Source of the DNA: Acidobacteriota bacterium
GTDB taxonomy: Bacteria; Acidobacteriota; Vicinamibacteria; Vicinamibacterales; UBA2999
Assembly (NCBI GenBank): GCA_020851565.1
Contig: JADZCN010000082.1
Span: forward strand, 37,752 to 101,751
Direction: 5' to 3'
DNA: 64,000 bases
Shown piece by piece: positions 38,831 through 47,297 of this stretch (position 1 is its first letter; each line of letters starts with the position of its first letter). Position numbers and translations under genes: made by a program. The notes under the pieces were generated by a model that was not told the DNA's origin, ran no database searches, and saw nothing but the letters and a program-made list of their open reading frames with translations.

Positions 38831-39676
38831 TCAATCCGTCTCCGGGTCCGTGACCAGCAGGTAGCGCCCGAAGCCGGCCGGGCGGTCGAGCGCGAAGTCC
38901 ACGACGCGATAGCCGCGCGAGAAGTAGGTCTCGAAGATCTCGCGCGTGTGCATGCGCCAGGTCAGCGCCAGGTCCGGCGCCTGGTGCTGCATCTCGGTGA
39001 AGCCGGTCGGGATTTCCACCCACAGGCGCCGATCCTCCCGGTCGAGGTCGATGCTGGCGCAGGTCCGCCAGGTGCCCGCCATTGCGGTCTGATTCACCAG
39101 CGGCGCCTCGGCCACCTCGTGGGTGCGGAAGCGCAGCTCGGGCACCGACTCGAGCCGCCGCACGACGTGCGGCTTCGCGATGTGCCACTGGGCCACGAGC
39201 CGATCCGTCGGCGTGCCCTTGTGCAGCGCGCTCGTGGACTCGCCATACACGTTCCGGTGGTACTCCTCCGCCACGCACCCCAGCTTGGTCATGTTGAAGT
39301 GCGCGTTCATGGCTTGAAGCGGGTCGAACGTCCATTCGATGAGATCGAAGCCCATCTCGAGCGCCCGGTGCCGCTGCTCCAGCTTCAGCCGGTGGCCCAG
39401 CCCGCCGCGGTGCTCCGGGAGCACCCCGGTCATGTGTGACCACTGCAGCACCTTGCCTCCCTCCTTCATTCCCACCAGCGAGTAGGAGAAGCCCACCATG
39501 CGGTCGCGCTCGTCGAAGGCGCCCAGCAGGATGGCCCCGCGCTTGACGGTGATGCGGAAGACGACCGGCGGCACCATGTCGAGGACGTCGGAGAAGCCCC
39601 AGACCTGGCGCTCCAGCTCCATGACCTGCCTGAACTCATCGAACGTCGTCAGATTGCGAATGGTGATCGTGGACAT
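38831..39676 (-). CDS. GNAT family acetyltransferase (COG3375 type)
   Basis: 281 residues. The N-terminal GNAT half carries LERQVWGFSDVLDMVPPVV, LGAFDERDRMVGFSYSLVGM and the acetyl-CoA loop LPEHRGGLGHRLKLEQRHRAL, followed by IEWTFDPLQAMNAHFNMTKLG and a YGESTSALHKGTPTDRLVAQW motif typical of COG3375. The family is broad and no substrate is established. The second half contains IPTGFTEMQ and FETYFSRGYRVVDF. A GTG at 39682 would add two residues; neither start has a ribosome site, and the upstream DNA is a CACGAAG array. Confidence 0.82.
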   Translation of the reverse strand: MSTITIRNLTTFDEFRQVMELERQVWGFSDVLDMVPPVVFRITVKRGAILLGAFDERDRMVGFSYSLVGMKEGGKVLQWSHMTGVLPEHRGGLGHRLKLEQRHRALEMGFDLIEWTFDPLQAMNAHFNMTKLGCVAEEYHRNVYGESTSALHKGTPTDRLVAQWHIAKPHVVRRLESVPELRFRTHEVAEAPLVNQTAMAGTWRTCASIDLDREDRRLWVEIPTGFTEMQHQAPDLALTWRMHTREIFETYFSRGYRVVDFALDRPAGFGRYLLVTDPETD

Positions 39677-39682
39677 AGACAC

Positions 39683-39725
39683 GGGAACACGAAGGCACGA
39701 AGCACACGAAGTATTTCACGAAGTC
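39683..39725. repeat. CACGAAG short word array
   Basis: Words AACACGAAG, GCACGAAG, ACACGAAG and TCACGAAG in tandem just upstream of the GNAT gene. Inverse words (CTTCGTG) occur at 53724-53763. Confidence 0.65.
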
Positions 39726-39761
39726 TTCACTTCTCGCTGACCATCCACGAGGCGGCGCCGC

Positions 39762-40460
39762 TCAGAGGAGCGCCGCGAGCTCGGTGAGCGCCCGAATCAC
39801 CGGCACCTCCGGCGGCAGGCCGCCGGGCACGTCGCCGGATCGCCGGAGGAGAATGGCGCGCATCCCGGCCGCCAGGGCGCCATGGACATCGGCTCTCAGG
39901 CTGTCACCCACCATCACCGACGAAGACCGGTCCGCACCGGCGCGATCGAGCGCCTCGTCGAAGATGCTGCGGTGCGGCTTCAGGTAACCGTGCTCGAATG
40001 ACGACACGGCCGCATGAATGAGCCCGCCCAGCGCGAAATGGTCGCGGAAGGCGTCCAGGCTCCGGCGGCTGTTCGAGATGACGCCGACCGTCAGCCCGCG
40101 GTCCACCAGGGCCCGCAGCGCCGGCTCCACGTCGTCGTACATCTCGAAGTGGTGGTTGCCCGCCCACTGCTCGTAGATCTCGCGCGCCGCCCGCACGACG
40201 TTCGGCCCGCGCCCCCCCATGTGCTCGATGATCGTCGCCGTGTAGTGGATGAACAGCCCGTCGTCGTATAGCGGTTCCTCGACCTCGTCCAGGATGAACG
40301 AGGCCGCCTTGACCGCTTCGTCGAAACGGGCGGTGTCGAGGGCGATGCCGTGCGCGTGGCAGAAGCGCTGGTAGCCCTCGCCCTGGAACGTGGGGCCCGG
40401 ATAGATCAGCGTGAAGTCGACGTCGAAGAAGACGGCCGTCACGCACGGGGGCGCGCTCAC
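39762..40460 (-). CDS. HAD superfamily hydrolase
   Basis: 232 residues. Motif I is AVFFDVDFTLIYPGP (the Gly usually found after DVD is Phe), motif II VGVISNSRRSLDAF, motif III HGYLKPHRSIFDEAL with the conserved Lys, and motif IV SVMVGDSLRADVHGAL. The cap holds FCHAHGIALDTARFDEAV and EIYEQWAGNHHFEMYDDV. It resembles YjjG-like nucleotide or sugar phosphatases. The GTG at 40460 overlaps the stop of the M16 gene (GTGA). It is the last of a three-gene minus-strand operon of two M16 proteins and a phosphatase. Confidence 0.85.
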   Translation of the reverse strand: MSAPPCVTAVFFDVDFTLIYPGPTFQGEGYQRFCHAHGIALDTARFDEAVKAASFILDEVEEPLYDDGLFIHYTATIIEHMGGRGPNVVRAAREIYEQWAGNHHFEMYDDVEPALRALVDRGLTVGVISNSRRSLDAFRDHFALGGLIHAAVSSFEHGYLKPHRSIFDEALDRAGADRSSSVMVGDSLRADVHGALAAGMRAILLRRSGDVPGGLPPEVPVIRALTELAALL

Positions 40461-41722
40461 GGGCCGGGCTCCCCGGCCGGCGGGCCGGCCACCACCACGG
40501 TGGCACGCGAGGGATCGAGCAGCCGACGCGCGGCATCGATGGCCGCGTCCCGGGTGACGGCCCTGATGAGGCCCGGCAGCCGCTGGTCGTAGTCGGCTCC
40601 GAGGCCGAACAGCTCGGCGTTCAGCAGGAAGGCCGCGATGCCGGCATTGGTCTCCAGTTGCCGTGGCAGCGACCCGGCCAGGTATTGCTTCGATTCGGCG
40701 ATCTCCTTCTCGGTGAACCCCTCCGCCCGTATCGCCTCGACCTCGGCGTCGATGGAGGCGATCGTGCGTGCGACGTTCCCGGCCGCCACGCCGGCCCGGA
40801 TCATCACGGGGCCGGGGCCCAGCCCGGCGTCGAGCGAGCTGAAGACGTAGTAGGCCATGCCCTGCCGCTCGCGGATGCTGTCGCCCAGGCGCCCGCCGAG
40901 GGCGTACTGCCCGAGGGCGTTGTTCATCACCGACGCGGCCATGAAGCCGGCATCGGCCCGCCTGATGCCGACGAACCCATAGGCGACGTCCGACTGCGAC
41001 TTGTCGGGCATGGCGATGTCCACCTGGCACCGCGCGGCGGCAGCCGGCGCCTCAGGAACGTCCAGCGGCGGCCTCCCGGAACCGGCCGGCCAGTCGCCGA
41101 GGGCATCTGACACCGCGCTCAGCATCAGGCTCGCATCCAGTCCGCCTACGACGACGACCACGTGCCCGGAGGGCACGAATTGCCGTTGATGGAAGCGGAC
41201 CAGATCGTCGCGCATGAGCCGCTCCACGGAGTCCACCGTGCCACGGACACGACGCGCATAGGGGTGCGAGCCATAGAGCTCCCGGAACATCCGGTTCACG
41301 GCAACCGAGGCGGGATCGTCCTCCTCCTGCCGGATCGTCGTGAGGATCTCCCCGCGCCGTGTAGCGACGTCGTGCCCGGGAAACACGGGGTTCCTCAGCG
41401 CGTCCGCGACAATGGCGAGGACGGGAACGAAGTCGTCCACCAGGCAGGTCGCGGAGACGCCGACTTGGTGCCGCCCGGCGGACACCGTGAGCGAGGCGCC
41501 ACGCCCGTCGAGATCGTCGGCGATCTGATCCGCGGTCCGCGTGGCCGTTCCGCGGTCGAGCACGCGCGCGAGGAGCGCGGCGGTGCCCTCACGCCCGTCT
41601 GGATCGTCGTACCCCCCGGCGCGCTGGGCGGCCAGCAGCGACACCGCCGGCGTCGTGTGGTTCTCCTGGACCACGACGGTGACGCCGTTGGCGAGCACCT
41701 GCCGGAGGGGGGTCAGCGGCAT
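40457..41722 (-). CDS. M16 family peptidase homologue without the zinc motif
   Basis: 421 residues with the two-lobe M16 fold: VLANGVTVVVQENHTTPAVSLLAAQRAGG, TRRGEILTTIRQEEDDPASVA, HPYARRVRGTVDSVERLMRDDLVRFH, and a second lobe with LGQYALGGRLGDSIRERQGMAYYVFS. At the position of HxxEH it reads DPDGREGTAALLARVL, so zinc cannot be bound. In bacterial and mitochondrial M16B pairs the subunit without the motif keeps the Arg/Tyr pair that holds substrate (here RERQGMAYY). It overlaps the active partner gene by 10 nt, so a heterodimer is expected. Confidence 0.88.
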   Translation of the reverse strand: MPLTPLRQVLANGVTVVVQENHTTPAVSLLAAQRAGGYDDPDGREGTAALLARVLDRGTATRTADQIADDLDGRGASLTVSAGRHQVGVSATCLVDDFVPVLAIVADALRNPVFPGHDVATRRGEILTTIRQEEDDPASVAVNRMFRELYGSHPYARRVRGTVDSVERLMRDDLVRFHQRQFVPSGHVVVVVGGLDASLMLSAVSDALGDWPAGSGRPPLDVPEAPAAAARCQVDIAMPDKSQSDVAYGFVGIRRADAGFMAASVMNNALGQYALGGRLGDSIRERQGMAYYVFSSLDAGLGPGPVMIRAGVAAGNVARTIASIDAEVEAIRAEGFTEKEIAESKQYLAGSLPRQLETNAGIAAFLLNAELFGLGADYDQRLPGLIRAVTRDAAIDAARRLLDPSRATVVVAGPPAGEPGP

Positions 41723-42996
41723 GCGTCGGCCTGCGGTTCGAACCAGCCCACGGTCCGGTTGGAGGACGTGAACGTCCGGCGAGCGGCCTCGTGAACGTCC
41801 TCGACGCTGACGGCAGCCAGCCGGCCCTCCAGGTCCAGCGCGTCCCGCCACGAACCGATGGTCTCGAAGTAGCCCAGCTGATGGGCAATGTCGGTCACGC
41901 CATCCATGTCGAACACGAAGCGCGCGCGCAGCTGTGCCCGCGCCTTGTCGAGTTCAGGAGGCGTGATGCCCTCGCGCGACATCCGCTCGAGCGTGGCGAG
42001 AACGCCGTCTTCGACGGCGGCGAGTGACTGTCCTTCCGCGACCGTGGCACTCACCGCGTACAGGAACGGCTGCGCGGTCGGCATGAGCGATCCCCCGACC
42101 GATGAGGCCAGCCCCGTGTCGACCAGGGCCCGGTAGAGCCGTGCGCTGCGCTGCGGGCGCGGCACGCGCCCGGCCGACCAGATGTTGAGGCCGGCGGCGC
42201 CGCTCAGCACGGCGTCGGCCACGAGCAACGGGAAGAATGCCCGGTCGCCGAAGGCCGGGGCGTGAAACGCCGCCTTCCAGTAGGCGGTCGTGCCCTCCTT
42301 GCGCAGCGTCACCCGGCGCTCGGCCTGCTGCGGCGGCTCGACGAAGCGGCGGCGCTCGGCCACCGGGCCCCCGGGAATGCCCCCGAACTCCCGTTCGACC
42401 CGCCGCAGCACGTCATCGCTATCCACGTCACCCACGACCACGATCGTGGCATTCGAGGGCCTGTAGAAGCGGCGATAGTGGCCGTAGAGGTCCTCCCGCG
42501 TCATGGCCTCCAGGTCCGATTGCCAGCCGATGGTCGGGTGCCGGTACGGATGCACCTTGAAGGCCGTGGCCGTCACCTCCATGTCGAGCAGCTGCTCCGG
42601 GTCGTTCTCGCCGCCCTGCAACTCCGAGATGATGACCGTCCGCTCCGATTCGCACTCGGTCGGCTCGTAGAGGCAGCGGTCCATCCGCTCGGCCTCGATG
42701 AACAGCATCCGGTCGAGCGCCTCGATGGAGGCGGTCTCGAGGTAGGTCGTCTGGTCGATCCAGGTGTACCCGTTCCAGCTCCCGCCGAACTGCTCGATGA
42801 TGCCCTTGACCTGGTCGCGGGGGATGTTGGCGGTGCCCTTGAAGTTCATGTGCTCCACCCAGTGCGACACGCCGGTCAGACCGGTCCCCTCGTCGCGCGA
42901 CCCGACCCGATACCAGCACCACACCGACGCCAGGGGCGCCGTGTGGATCTCCTGTACGAGCACCTTCAGCCCGTTGTCGAGCGTGGCTTCCCGCAC
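41713..42996 (-). CDS. M16 family zinc peptidase (active subunit)
   Basis: 427 residues. HxxEH is present as GVSHWVEHMNFKGT, with the further ligand Glu in ECESERTVIISELQGGEND. TLDNGLKVLVQEIHTAPLASVWCWYRVGSRDE opens the first lobe, and HPYRHPTIGWQSDLEAMTREDLYGHYRRFY follows. No signal peptide is seen. The start is uncertain: the gene emerges from the TGCACCC repeat array, whose inverse reads VQGARVQGA in this frame. I use GTG 42996, just before REATLDNGL; GTG codons further up lie in repeat sequence. It pairs with the inactive M16 subunit and is divergent from ileS. Confidence 0.85.
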   Translation of the reverse strand: MREATLDNGLKVLVQEIHTAPLASVWCWYRVGSRDEGTGLTGVSHWVEHMNFKGTANIPRDQVKGIIEQFGGSWNGYTWIDQTTYLETASIEALDRMLFIEAERMDRCLYEPTECESERTVIISELQGGENDPEQLLDMEVTATAFKVHPYRHPTIGWQSDLEAMTREDLYGHYRRFYRPSNATIVVVGDVDSDDVLRRVEREFGGIPGGPVAERRRFVEPPQQAERRVTLRKEGTTAYWKAAFHAPAFGDRAFFPLLVADAVLSGAAGLNIWSAGRVPRPQRSARLYRALVDTGLASSVGGSLMPTAQPFLYAVSATVAEGQSLAAVEDGVLATLERMSREGITPPELDKARAQLRARFVFDMDGVTDIAHQLGYFETIGSWRDALDLEGRLAAVSVEDVHEAARRTFTSSNRTVGWFEPQADACR

Positions 42997-43072
42997 CCCT
43001 GCACCCTGCACCCCTGCACCCTGCACCCTTGCACCCTGCACCCTTGCACCCTGCACCCTTGCACCCCTGCCA
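42992..43072. repeat. TGCACCC short word array between M16 and ileS
   Basis: About ten tandem TGCACCC words joined by CT, T or C, as in the array at 36342-36420. On its left it runs into the start codon region of the M16 gene; on its right it ends 2 nt before the ileS -10 element (TACAAT at 43074-43079). Confidence 0.78.
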
Positions 43073-43073
43073 T

Positions 43074-43079
43074 TACAAT
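43074..43079 (+). promoter_or_regulatory. -10 element (TACAAT) of ileS
   Basis: TACAAT is 12 nt before the ileS ATG at 43092. The -35 region would fall inside the TGCACCC array (CTGCAC at 43051 with a 17-nt spacer, a poor match). Confidence 0.5.
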
Positions 43080-43091
43080 AGCTAAATCGCC

Positions 43092-45971
43092 ATGCCCGAG
43101 TGGAAAGACACCTGCAACCTGCCGCGCACGGCCTTCTCGATGAAGGCCAACCTCCAGACGGCCGAGCCCGAGACCATCGCCCGGTGGGACGAGATGGATC
43201 TCTACGGCCAGATTCGCGCGGCCCGGAAGGGCGCAAAGCTCTTCCTGCTGCACGACGGCCCACCCTATGCCAACGGCGAAATCCACATTGGGACGGCCCT
43301 GAACAAGATCCTGAAGGACCTGGTCGTCAAGTCGCACAACATGGCAGGGTTCGATGCCCCCTACCTGCCGGGCTGGGACTGCCATGGCCTGCCGATCGAG
43401 CTGAAGGTGGACCGCGAACTGGGCCCGAAGAAGAAGCAGATGAGCACGGCGGATTTCCGCCGGGCCTGCCGCGCCTACGCCGACAAGTACGTGGACATCC
43501 AGCGCCGCGATTTCAAGCGGCTCGGCATCCTCGGCCTGTGGGACGACCCCTACAAGACGATGGCCTTTCGCTACCAGGCGTCCATCGTCCGGGCGCTCGG
43601 CAGGTTCGTCGAGCAGGACATGGTCTACAAGGGCAAGAAGCCCGTCCACTGGTGCACGCACTGCCGCACGGCGCTCGCGGAGGCCGAGGTCGAGTACGAG
43701 CCGCACACCTCGCCCTCCATCTACGTGGAGTTCCCGCTCGCCGAGTCGAGCCGCGCCGAACTGGCCCGCCGCGTGCCGGCCCTGGCCCGCTGGCTGTCTG
43801 CGCCATCTGCGGCATCTGCGGCCCCTGAGCTATCTGCGTCATCTGCGGCCCCGGCCTCTGCGTCCTCGGTGTCGGTGCTCATCTGGACGACAACGCCCTG
43901 GACCATCCCATCGAATCTGGCCATCGCCTTCCACCCTGAGTTCCAGTACGGCGCGTACGATGTCGGCGGCACCGTGGTCATCGTGGCGAAGGATCTGGCG
44001 GCGGCCGTCGGTGCCAAGACGGGGCGTCCGTTCGGGGAGCCGCTCGCGGTGTTCGACGGAACGGCCATGGAACGCCTCGTCTTCAGGCATCCGCTCTACG
44101 AGCGCGACTCCCTCGGTGTGCTCGCCGACTATGTGACGCTCGAGGCCGGCACTGGCGCGGTGCACACGGCGCCCGGGCACGGCGCGGACGACTACAAGAC
44201 GGGGGTGAAGTACGGCCTCGAGATCCTGGCGCCGCTGGATGCTGGCGGGCATTTCGTCGAGACCGTGAACCTGTTCGGCGGGCTGCAGGTGTTCGACGCG
44301 AACCCGAGAGTCGAGGCAGCCCTCGCCGAGCGGGGGCGGCTCTGGCACCGGGAGGACTACGACCACTCGTATCCGCACTGCTGGCGCTGCCACAACCCGG
44401 TGATCTTCCTCGCCACGGCGCAGTGGTTCATCGCCATGGAAGCGCACGACCTGAGGTCCCGCGCGCTGAAGGAGATCCGCGACCGCGTCCGCTGGATACC
44501 GGCCTGGGGCCAGGCGCGCATCGAAGGCATGATTGCCAACCGTCCCGACTGGTGCATCTCGCGCCAGCGCGCCTGGGGTGTCCCCATCCCCGCCATGGAC
44601 TGCACCAGGTGCGGCCAGGCCGTCCTCACCGGCGCCCTCGTCGAGCGCGCGGCAGCGGTGTTCGACCAGTTCGGCGCCGATGCATGGTACGAGCGCCCGG
44701 TCGAGGAATTCGTCCCCGAGGGGCTCACCTGTCCCGCCTGCGGAGGCGCCTCGTTCGAGCGCGAGAACAACATCCTGGACGTGTGGTTCGACTCCGGGTC
44801 CAGCCACGAGGCCGTGCTGCCCTTTCGCGAGCACCACCGCTGGCCCGCGGACATCTACCTGGAGGGCAGCGACCAGCACCGCGGCTGGTTTCACAGCTCG
44901 CTGCTCGTTGGCATCGGCACGCGCGGGCGCGCGCCGTTCGACCAGGTGCTCACGCACGGCTTCGTCGTCGACGAGCAGGGCCGGAAGATGTCGAAGTCCC
45001 TTGGCAACTCGGTCGCGCCGCAGGACGTGATCAAGCAGAGCGGCGCCGCGATCCTCCGTCTCTGGGTCTCGATGGTGGACTACCGGGAGGACATCCGCCT
45101 CGGGAAGGAGATCCTCGCCCGCACGGTGGAGGCCTATCGCAAGATCCGCAACGTGATCCGGGTGCTGGTCGCGAACCTGTACGACTTCGATCCCGCGGCC
45201 CACGCGGTTCCCCACGAGCGGATGCTCGAAATCGACCGCTGGGCGCTGGCGAAGTACGCCGAGTGCGCGGACCGGATCGTCCAGGCCTACGACGACTACG
45301 ACTACCCCGCCATCTTCCAGGCGGCCAACACGTTCATCACCGTGGACATGAGCGCGTTCTACGTGGACGTCACGAAGGACCGCATGTACACGTTCGGTGC
45401 GAGCTCCGAGGCCCGGAGATCCGGCCAGACGGCGATGTTCACCATCGTGGACGGCCTGGCGCGACTGCTGGCGCCCATCCTCTCGGTGACGATGGACGAG
45501 CTGTGGCGCTCGCTGCCCGGGGAGCGGGTGCCATCGGTGCACATGGCCCTCTTCCCGATGGGGGACGAGACGGCACGCCTGAAGGACCCGGCGCTCCTCG
45601 AACGGTTCGCCACCCTCGGCGCCGTGCGCGACGAGGTGAACCTCGCGCTCGAGCAGAAGCGGCAGGACCATGTCATCAAGGCGAACCTCTCTGCGCAGGT
45701 GCGGCTCGAGCCCGGCGGAGACGAAGCGCCGCTGCTCGAGGACTACCGTGAATTCCTGCCAACGCTCTTCGGCGTGTCGCACGTGGAGCTGGTGGCCTCT
45801 CCCGGGGGCAGCCCTGGCGCGGACCAGTCGCGGCGCATCACCGTCACGCGCGCGGAGGGCGTCAAGTGCGAGCGCTGCTGGCGGTTCGTACCGGCGGTGA
45901 GCGCCGAGCCCGCCACCGCGGGACTCTGCTCGCGCTGCGTCGAGGCGCTGGCGCCGGTGGCCGGGCGTTGA
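43092..45971 (+). CDS. ileS: Isoleucyl-tRNA synthetase
   Basis: 959 residues. The class I motifs are HIGH as HIGTALNK (in PYANGEIHIGTALNKILKDL, about residue 65) and KMSKS as GRKMSKSLGNSV. The editing domain contains IWTTTPWTIPSNLAI and AVHTAPGHGADDY, and the C-terminal zinc finger is KCERCWRFVP with LCSRC. This is the bacterial type. Residues about 236-258 (SAPSAASAAPELSASSAAPA and onward) are an Ala/Ser-rich insert just before the editing-site WTTTPWT motif, encoded by ATCTGCG repeat words. The gene stops 2 nt before lspA, so ileS-lspA-lgt-rluD form one operon. Confidence 0.95.
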   Translation: MPEWKDTCNLPRTAFSMKANLQTAEPETIARWDEMDLYGQIRAARKGAKLFLLHDGPPYANGEIHIGTALNKILKDLVVKSHNMAGFDAPYLPGWDCHGLPIELKVDRELGPKKKQMSTADFRRACRAYADKYVDIQRRDFKRLGILGLWDDPYKTMAFRYQASIVRALGRFVEQDMVYKGKKPVHWCTHCRTALAEAEVEYEPHTSPSIYVEFPLAESSRAELARRVPALARWLSAPSAASAAPELSASSAAPASASSVSVLIWTTTPWTIPSNLAIAFHPEFQYGAYDVGGTVVIVAKDLAAAVGAKTGRPFGEPLAVFDGTAMERLVFRHPLYERDSLGVLADYVTLEAGTGAVHTAPGHGADDYKTGVKYGLEILAPLDAGGHFVETVNLFGGLQVFDANPRVEAALAERGRLWHREDYDHSYPHCWRCHNPVIFLATAQWFIAMEAHDLRSRALKEIRDRVRWIPAWGQARIEGMIANRPDWCISRQRAWGVPIPAMDCTRCGQAVLTGALVERAAAVFDQFGADAWYERPVEEFVPEGLTCPACGGASFERENNILDVWFDSGSSHEAVLPFREHHRWPADIYLEGSDQHRGWFHSSLLVGIGTRGRAPFDQVLTHGFVVDEQGRKMSKSLGNSVAPQDVIKQSGAAILRLWVSMVDYREDIRLGKEILARTVEAYRKIRNVIRVLVANLYDFDPAAHAVPHERMLEIDRWALAKYAECADRIVQAYDDYDYPAIFQAANTFITVDMSAFYVDVTKDRMYTFGASSEARRSGQTAMFTIVDGLARLLAPILSVTMDELWRSLPGERVPSVHMALFPMGDETARLKDPALLERFATLGAVRDEVNLALEQKRQDHVIKANLSAQVRLEPGGDEAPLLEDYREFLPTLFGVSHVELVASPGGSPGADQSRRITVTRAEGVKCERCWRFVPAVSAEPATAGLCSRCVEALAPVAGR
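43797..43862 (+). repeat. ATCTGCG short word array inside ileS
   Basis: Units TGTCTGCGCC, ATCTGCGGC, ATCTGCGGC, TATCTGCGTC and ATCTGCGGCC with a period of 9-10 nt, in frame within ileS. They read SAPSAASAA and SASSAAPASAS. The words match the intergenic arrays at 24869-24918 and 60565-60597. Confidence 0.8.
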
Positions 45972-45973
45972 GC

Positions 45974-46468
45974 ATGCTCCGCGAACGGCGGCTCGAAATC
46001 GGGATCGTGCTCGTCGTGATCGTGCTCGACCAGATCACGAAGGCTCTCGTCCGCAATACCCTGGCGCTGCACGAGAGCATCGACGTCGTCCCGAACCTGC
46101 TGAGCCTGACCCGGGTCCACAACACGGGCGCGGCGTTCGGGATGCTGAACAGCGTGGATTTCGCCTTCAAGGCGGTCGTGATGTCGATGGTGGCGGTCGC
46201 CGCGCTGGGCGGCGTCGCCTGGTATGCCTTCAGCGTGCCCCTCTCGGACCGCCTGGCACGCATCGGCATCGCGGGCGTCGCCGGCGGGGCCGTCGGCAAC
46301 CTGATCGACCGGGCGACGGCCGGTTACGTGCTCGATTTCGTGGACGCGTACTGGCGCGGGTGGCACTTCTGGGCGTTCAACGTGGCGGATGCCGCCATCA
46401 CCCTTGGCGTCTGCTGCATGATTCTCGATATTCTGGGGCTGGGCCGCCGTGCATCCAATCCTGTTTAG
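45974..46468 (+). CDS. lspA: Lipoprotein signal peptidase (signal peptidase II)
   Basis: 164 residues with four membrane helices. The conserved patches are RVHNTGAAFGML, GNLIDRATAGYVLDFVD (first catalytic Asp) and FNVADAAITLG (second catalytic Asp). It cleaves prolipoprotein signal peptides before the lipidated Cys. The ATG at 45974 is 2 nt after the ileS stop, and the end overlaps lgt by 20 nt, so both lipoprotein enzymes are made together. Likely clients include the TPR lipoprotein at 56 kb. Confidence 0.93.
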   Translation: MLRERRLEIGIVLVVIVLDQITKALVRNTLALHESIDVVPNLLSLTRVHNTGAAFGMLNSVDFAFKAVVMSMVAVAALGGVAWYAFSVPLSDRLARIGIAGVAGGAVGNLIDRATAGYVLDFVDAYWRGWHFWAFNVADAAITLGVCCMILDILGLGRRASNPV

Positions 46469-47270
46469 TCTCGGGCCGATCACCATCTACTCGTACGGCG
46501 TGCTGCTGGCGGCGGCCTACCTGCTCGGCCTGGGCATGGCCGTCCGCCGGGCGCGCGCCGTGGGGCTCGACGGCAATCGAGTGCTCGACCTGGGCATCTG
46601 GGTCATCATCGCCGCGCTCGTGGGCGCCAAGGCGCTGCTCTTCGTGGTCGACTTCGATCACTTCACCAGCAGCTGGGAAGAGTTCACCACGCTTCTCCGC
46701 TCGGGCGGCGTGTTCTACGGCGGCCTGATCGCCGCCGTCGTCGTGTGCATCTACCAGCTCCGCAAGCACAGGCTGCCGCTCTGGCAGTCAGGCGACCTCT
46801 TCGCCCCCGGCATCGCCCTCGGGTACATGGTGGGCCGCCTGGGCTGCCTGCTCGCCGGCTGCTGCTACGGGCGGCCGACCGAGGTCGCCTGGGCCATCAC
46901 CTTCACCGATCCCGCGGCCAATCTGAACGTGGGGACCCCGCTCAACGTGCCCCTGCACCCGACCCAGGCCTACGAGTCCATCGCCGGACTGGTGATCTTC
47001 GTGGCGCTGCTCGCGTTCGAAAGGCGCGGTCGGTCGTTCCCCGGTCGGACGTTCTGGATGTTCGTCCTCCTCTACTCGGTCTCGCGCTTCATCATCGAGT
47101 TCTACCGCGGCGACGACCGCGGGTTCGTCTTCGACATGGTCTCCACCTCGCAGGCCATCTCGCTCGTCCTCGCGCCGCTCAGCCTGTTCATGCTGTGGTA
47201 CCTGAGCCGGCCCGAGCAGCCGCCCGCGGTGGAGGCGCCGCGCGGGCCCCGAAAACCCCGGTTCGCGTGA
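46449..47270 (+). CDS. lgt: Prolipoprotein diacylglyceryl transferase
   Basis: 273 residues, about seven helices. The Lgt signature is GRLGCLLAGCCYGRPTEVAWAI (GRxGNxxNGxxxG-type) with RSGGVFYGGLIAAVVV before it and PLHPTQAYES after it; the catalytic Arg and His are in place, although two Asn of the signature are Cys and Ala. It attaches diacylglycerol to the lipobox Cys, the step before LspA. The GTG start at 46449 lies in the end of lspA. The C-terminal tail (PPAVEAPRGPRKPRFA) is disordered. Confidence 0.93.
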   Translation: MHPILFSLGPITIYSYGVLLAAAYLLGLGMAVRRARAVGLDGNRVLDLGIWVIIAALVGAKALLFVVDFDHFTSSWEEFTTLLRSGGVFYGGLIAAVVVCIYQLRKHRLPLWQSGDLFAPGIALGYMVGRLGCLLAGCCYGRPTEVAWAITFTDPAANLNVGTPLNVPLHPTQAYESIAGLVIFVALLAFERRGRSFPGRTFWMFVLLYSVSRFIIEFYRGDDRGFVFDMVSTSQAISLVLAPLSLFMLWYLSRPEQPPAVEAPRGPRKPRFA

Positions 47271-47297
47271 CGCACAAGGGTCGCCCCTTCTGATCCG

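Noticed and set aside
36342..43072. TGCACCC arrays as a CRISPR
   Set aside because: Units are 8-9 nt with no spacers and no cas genes; they are simple degenerate tandem words.
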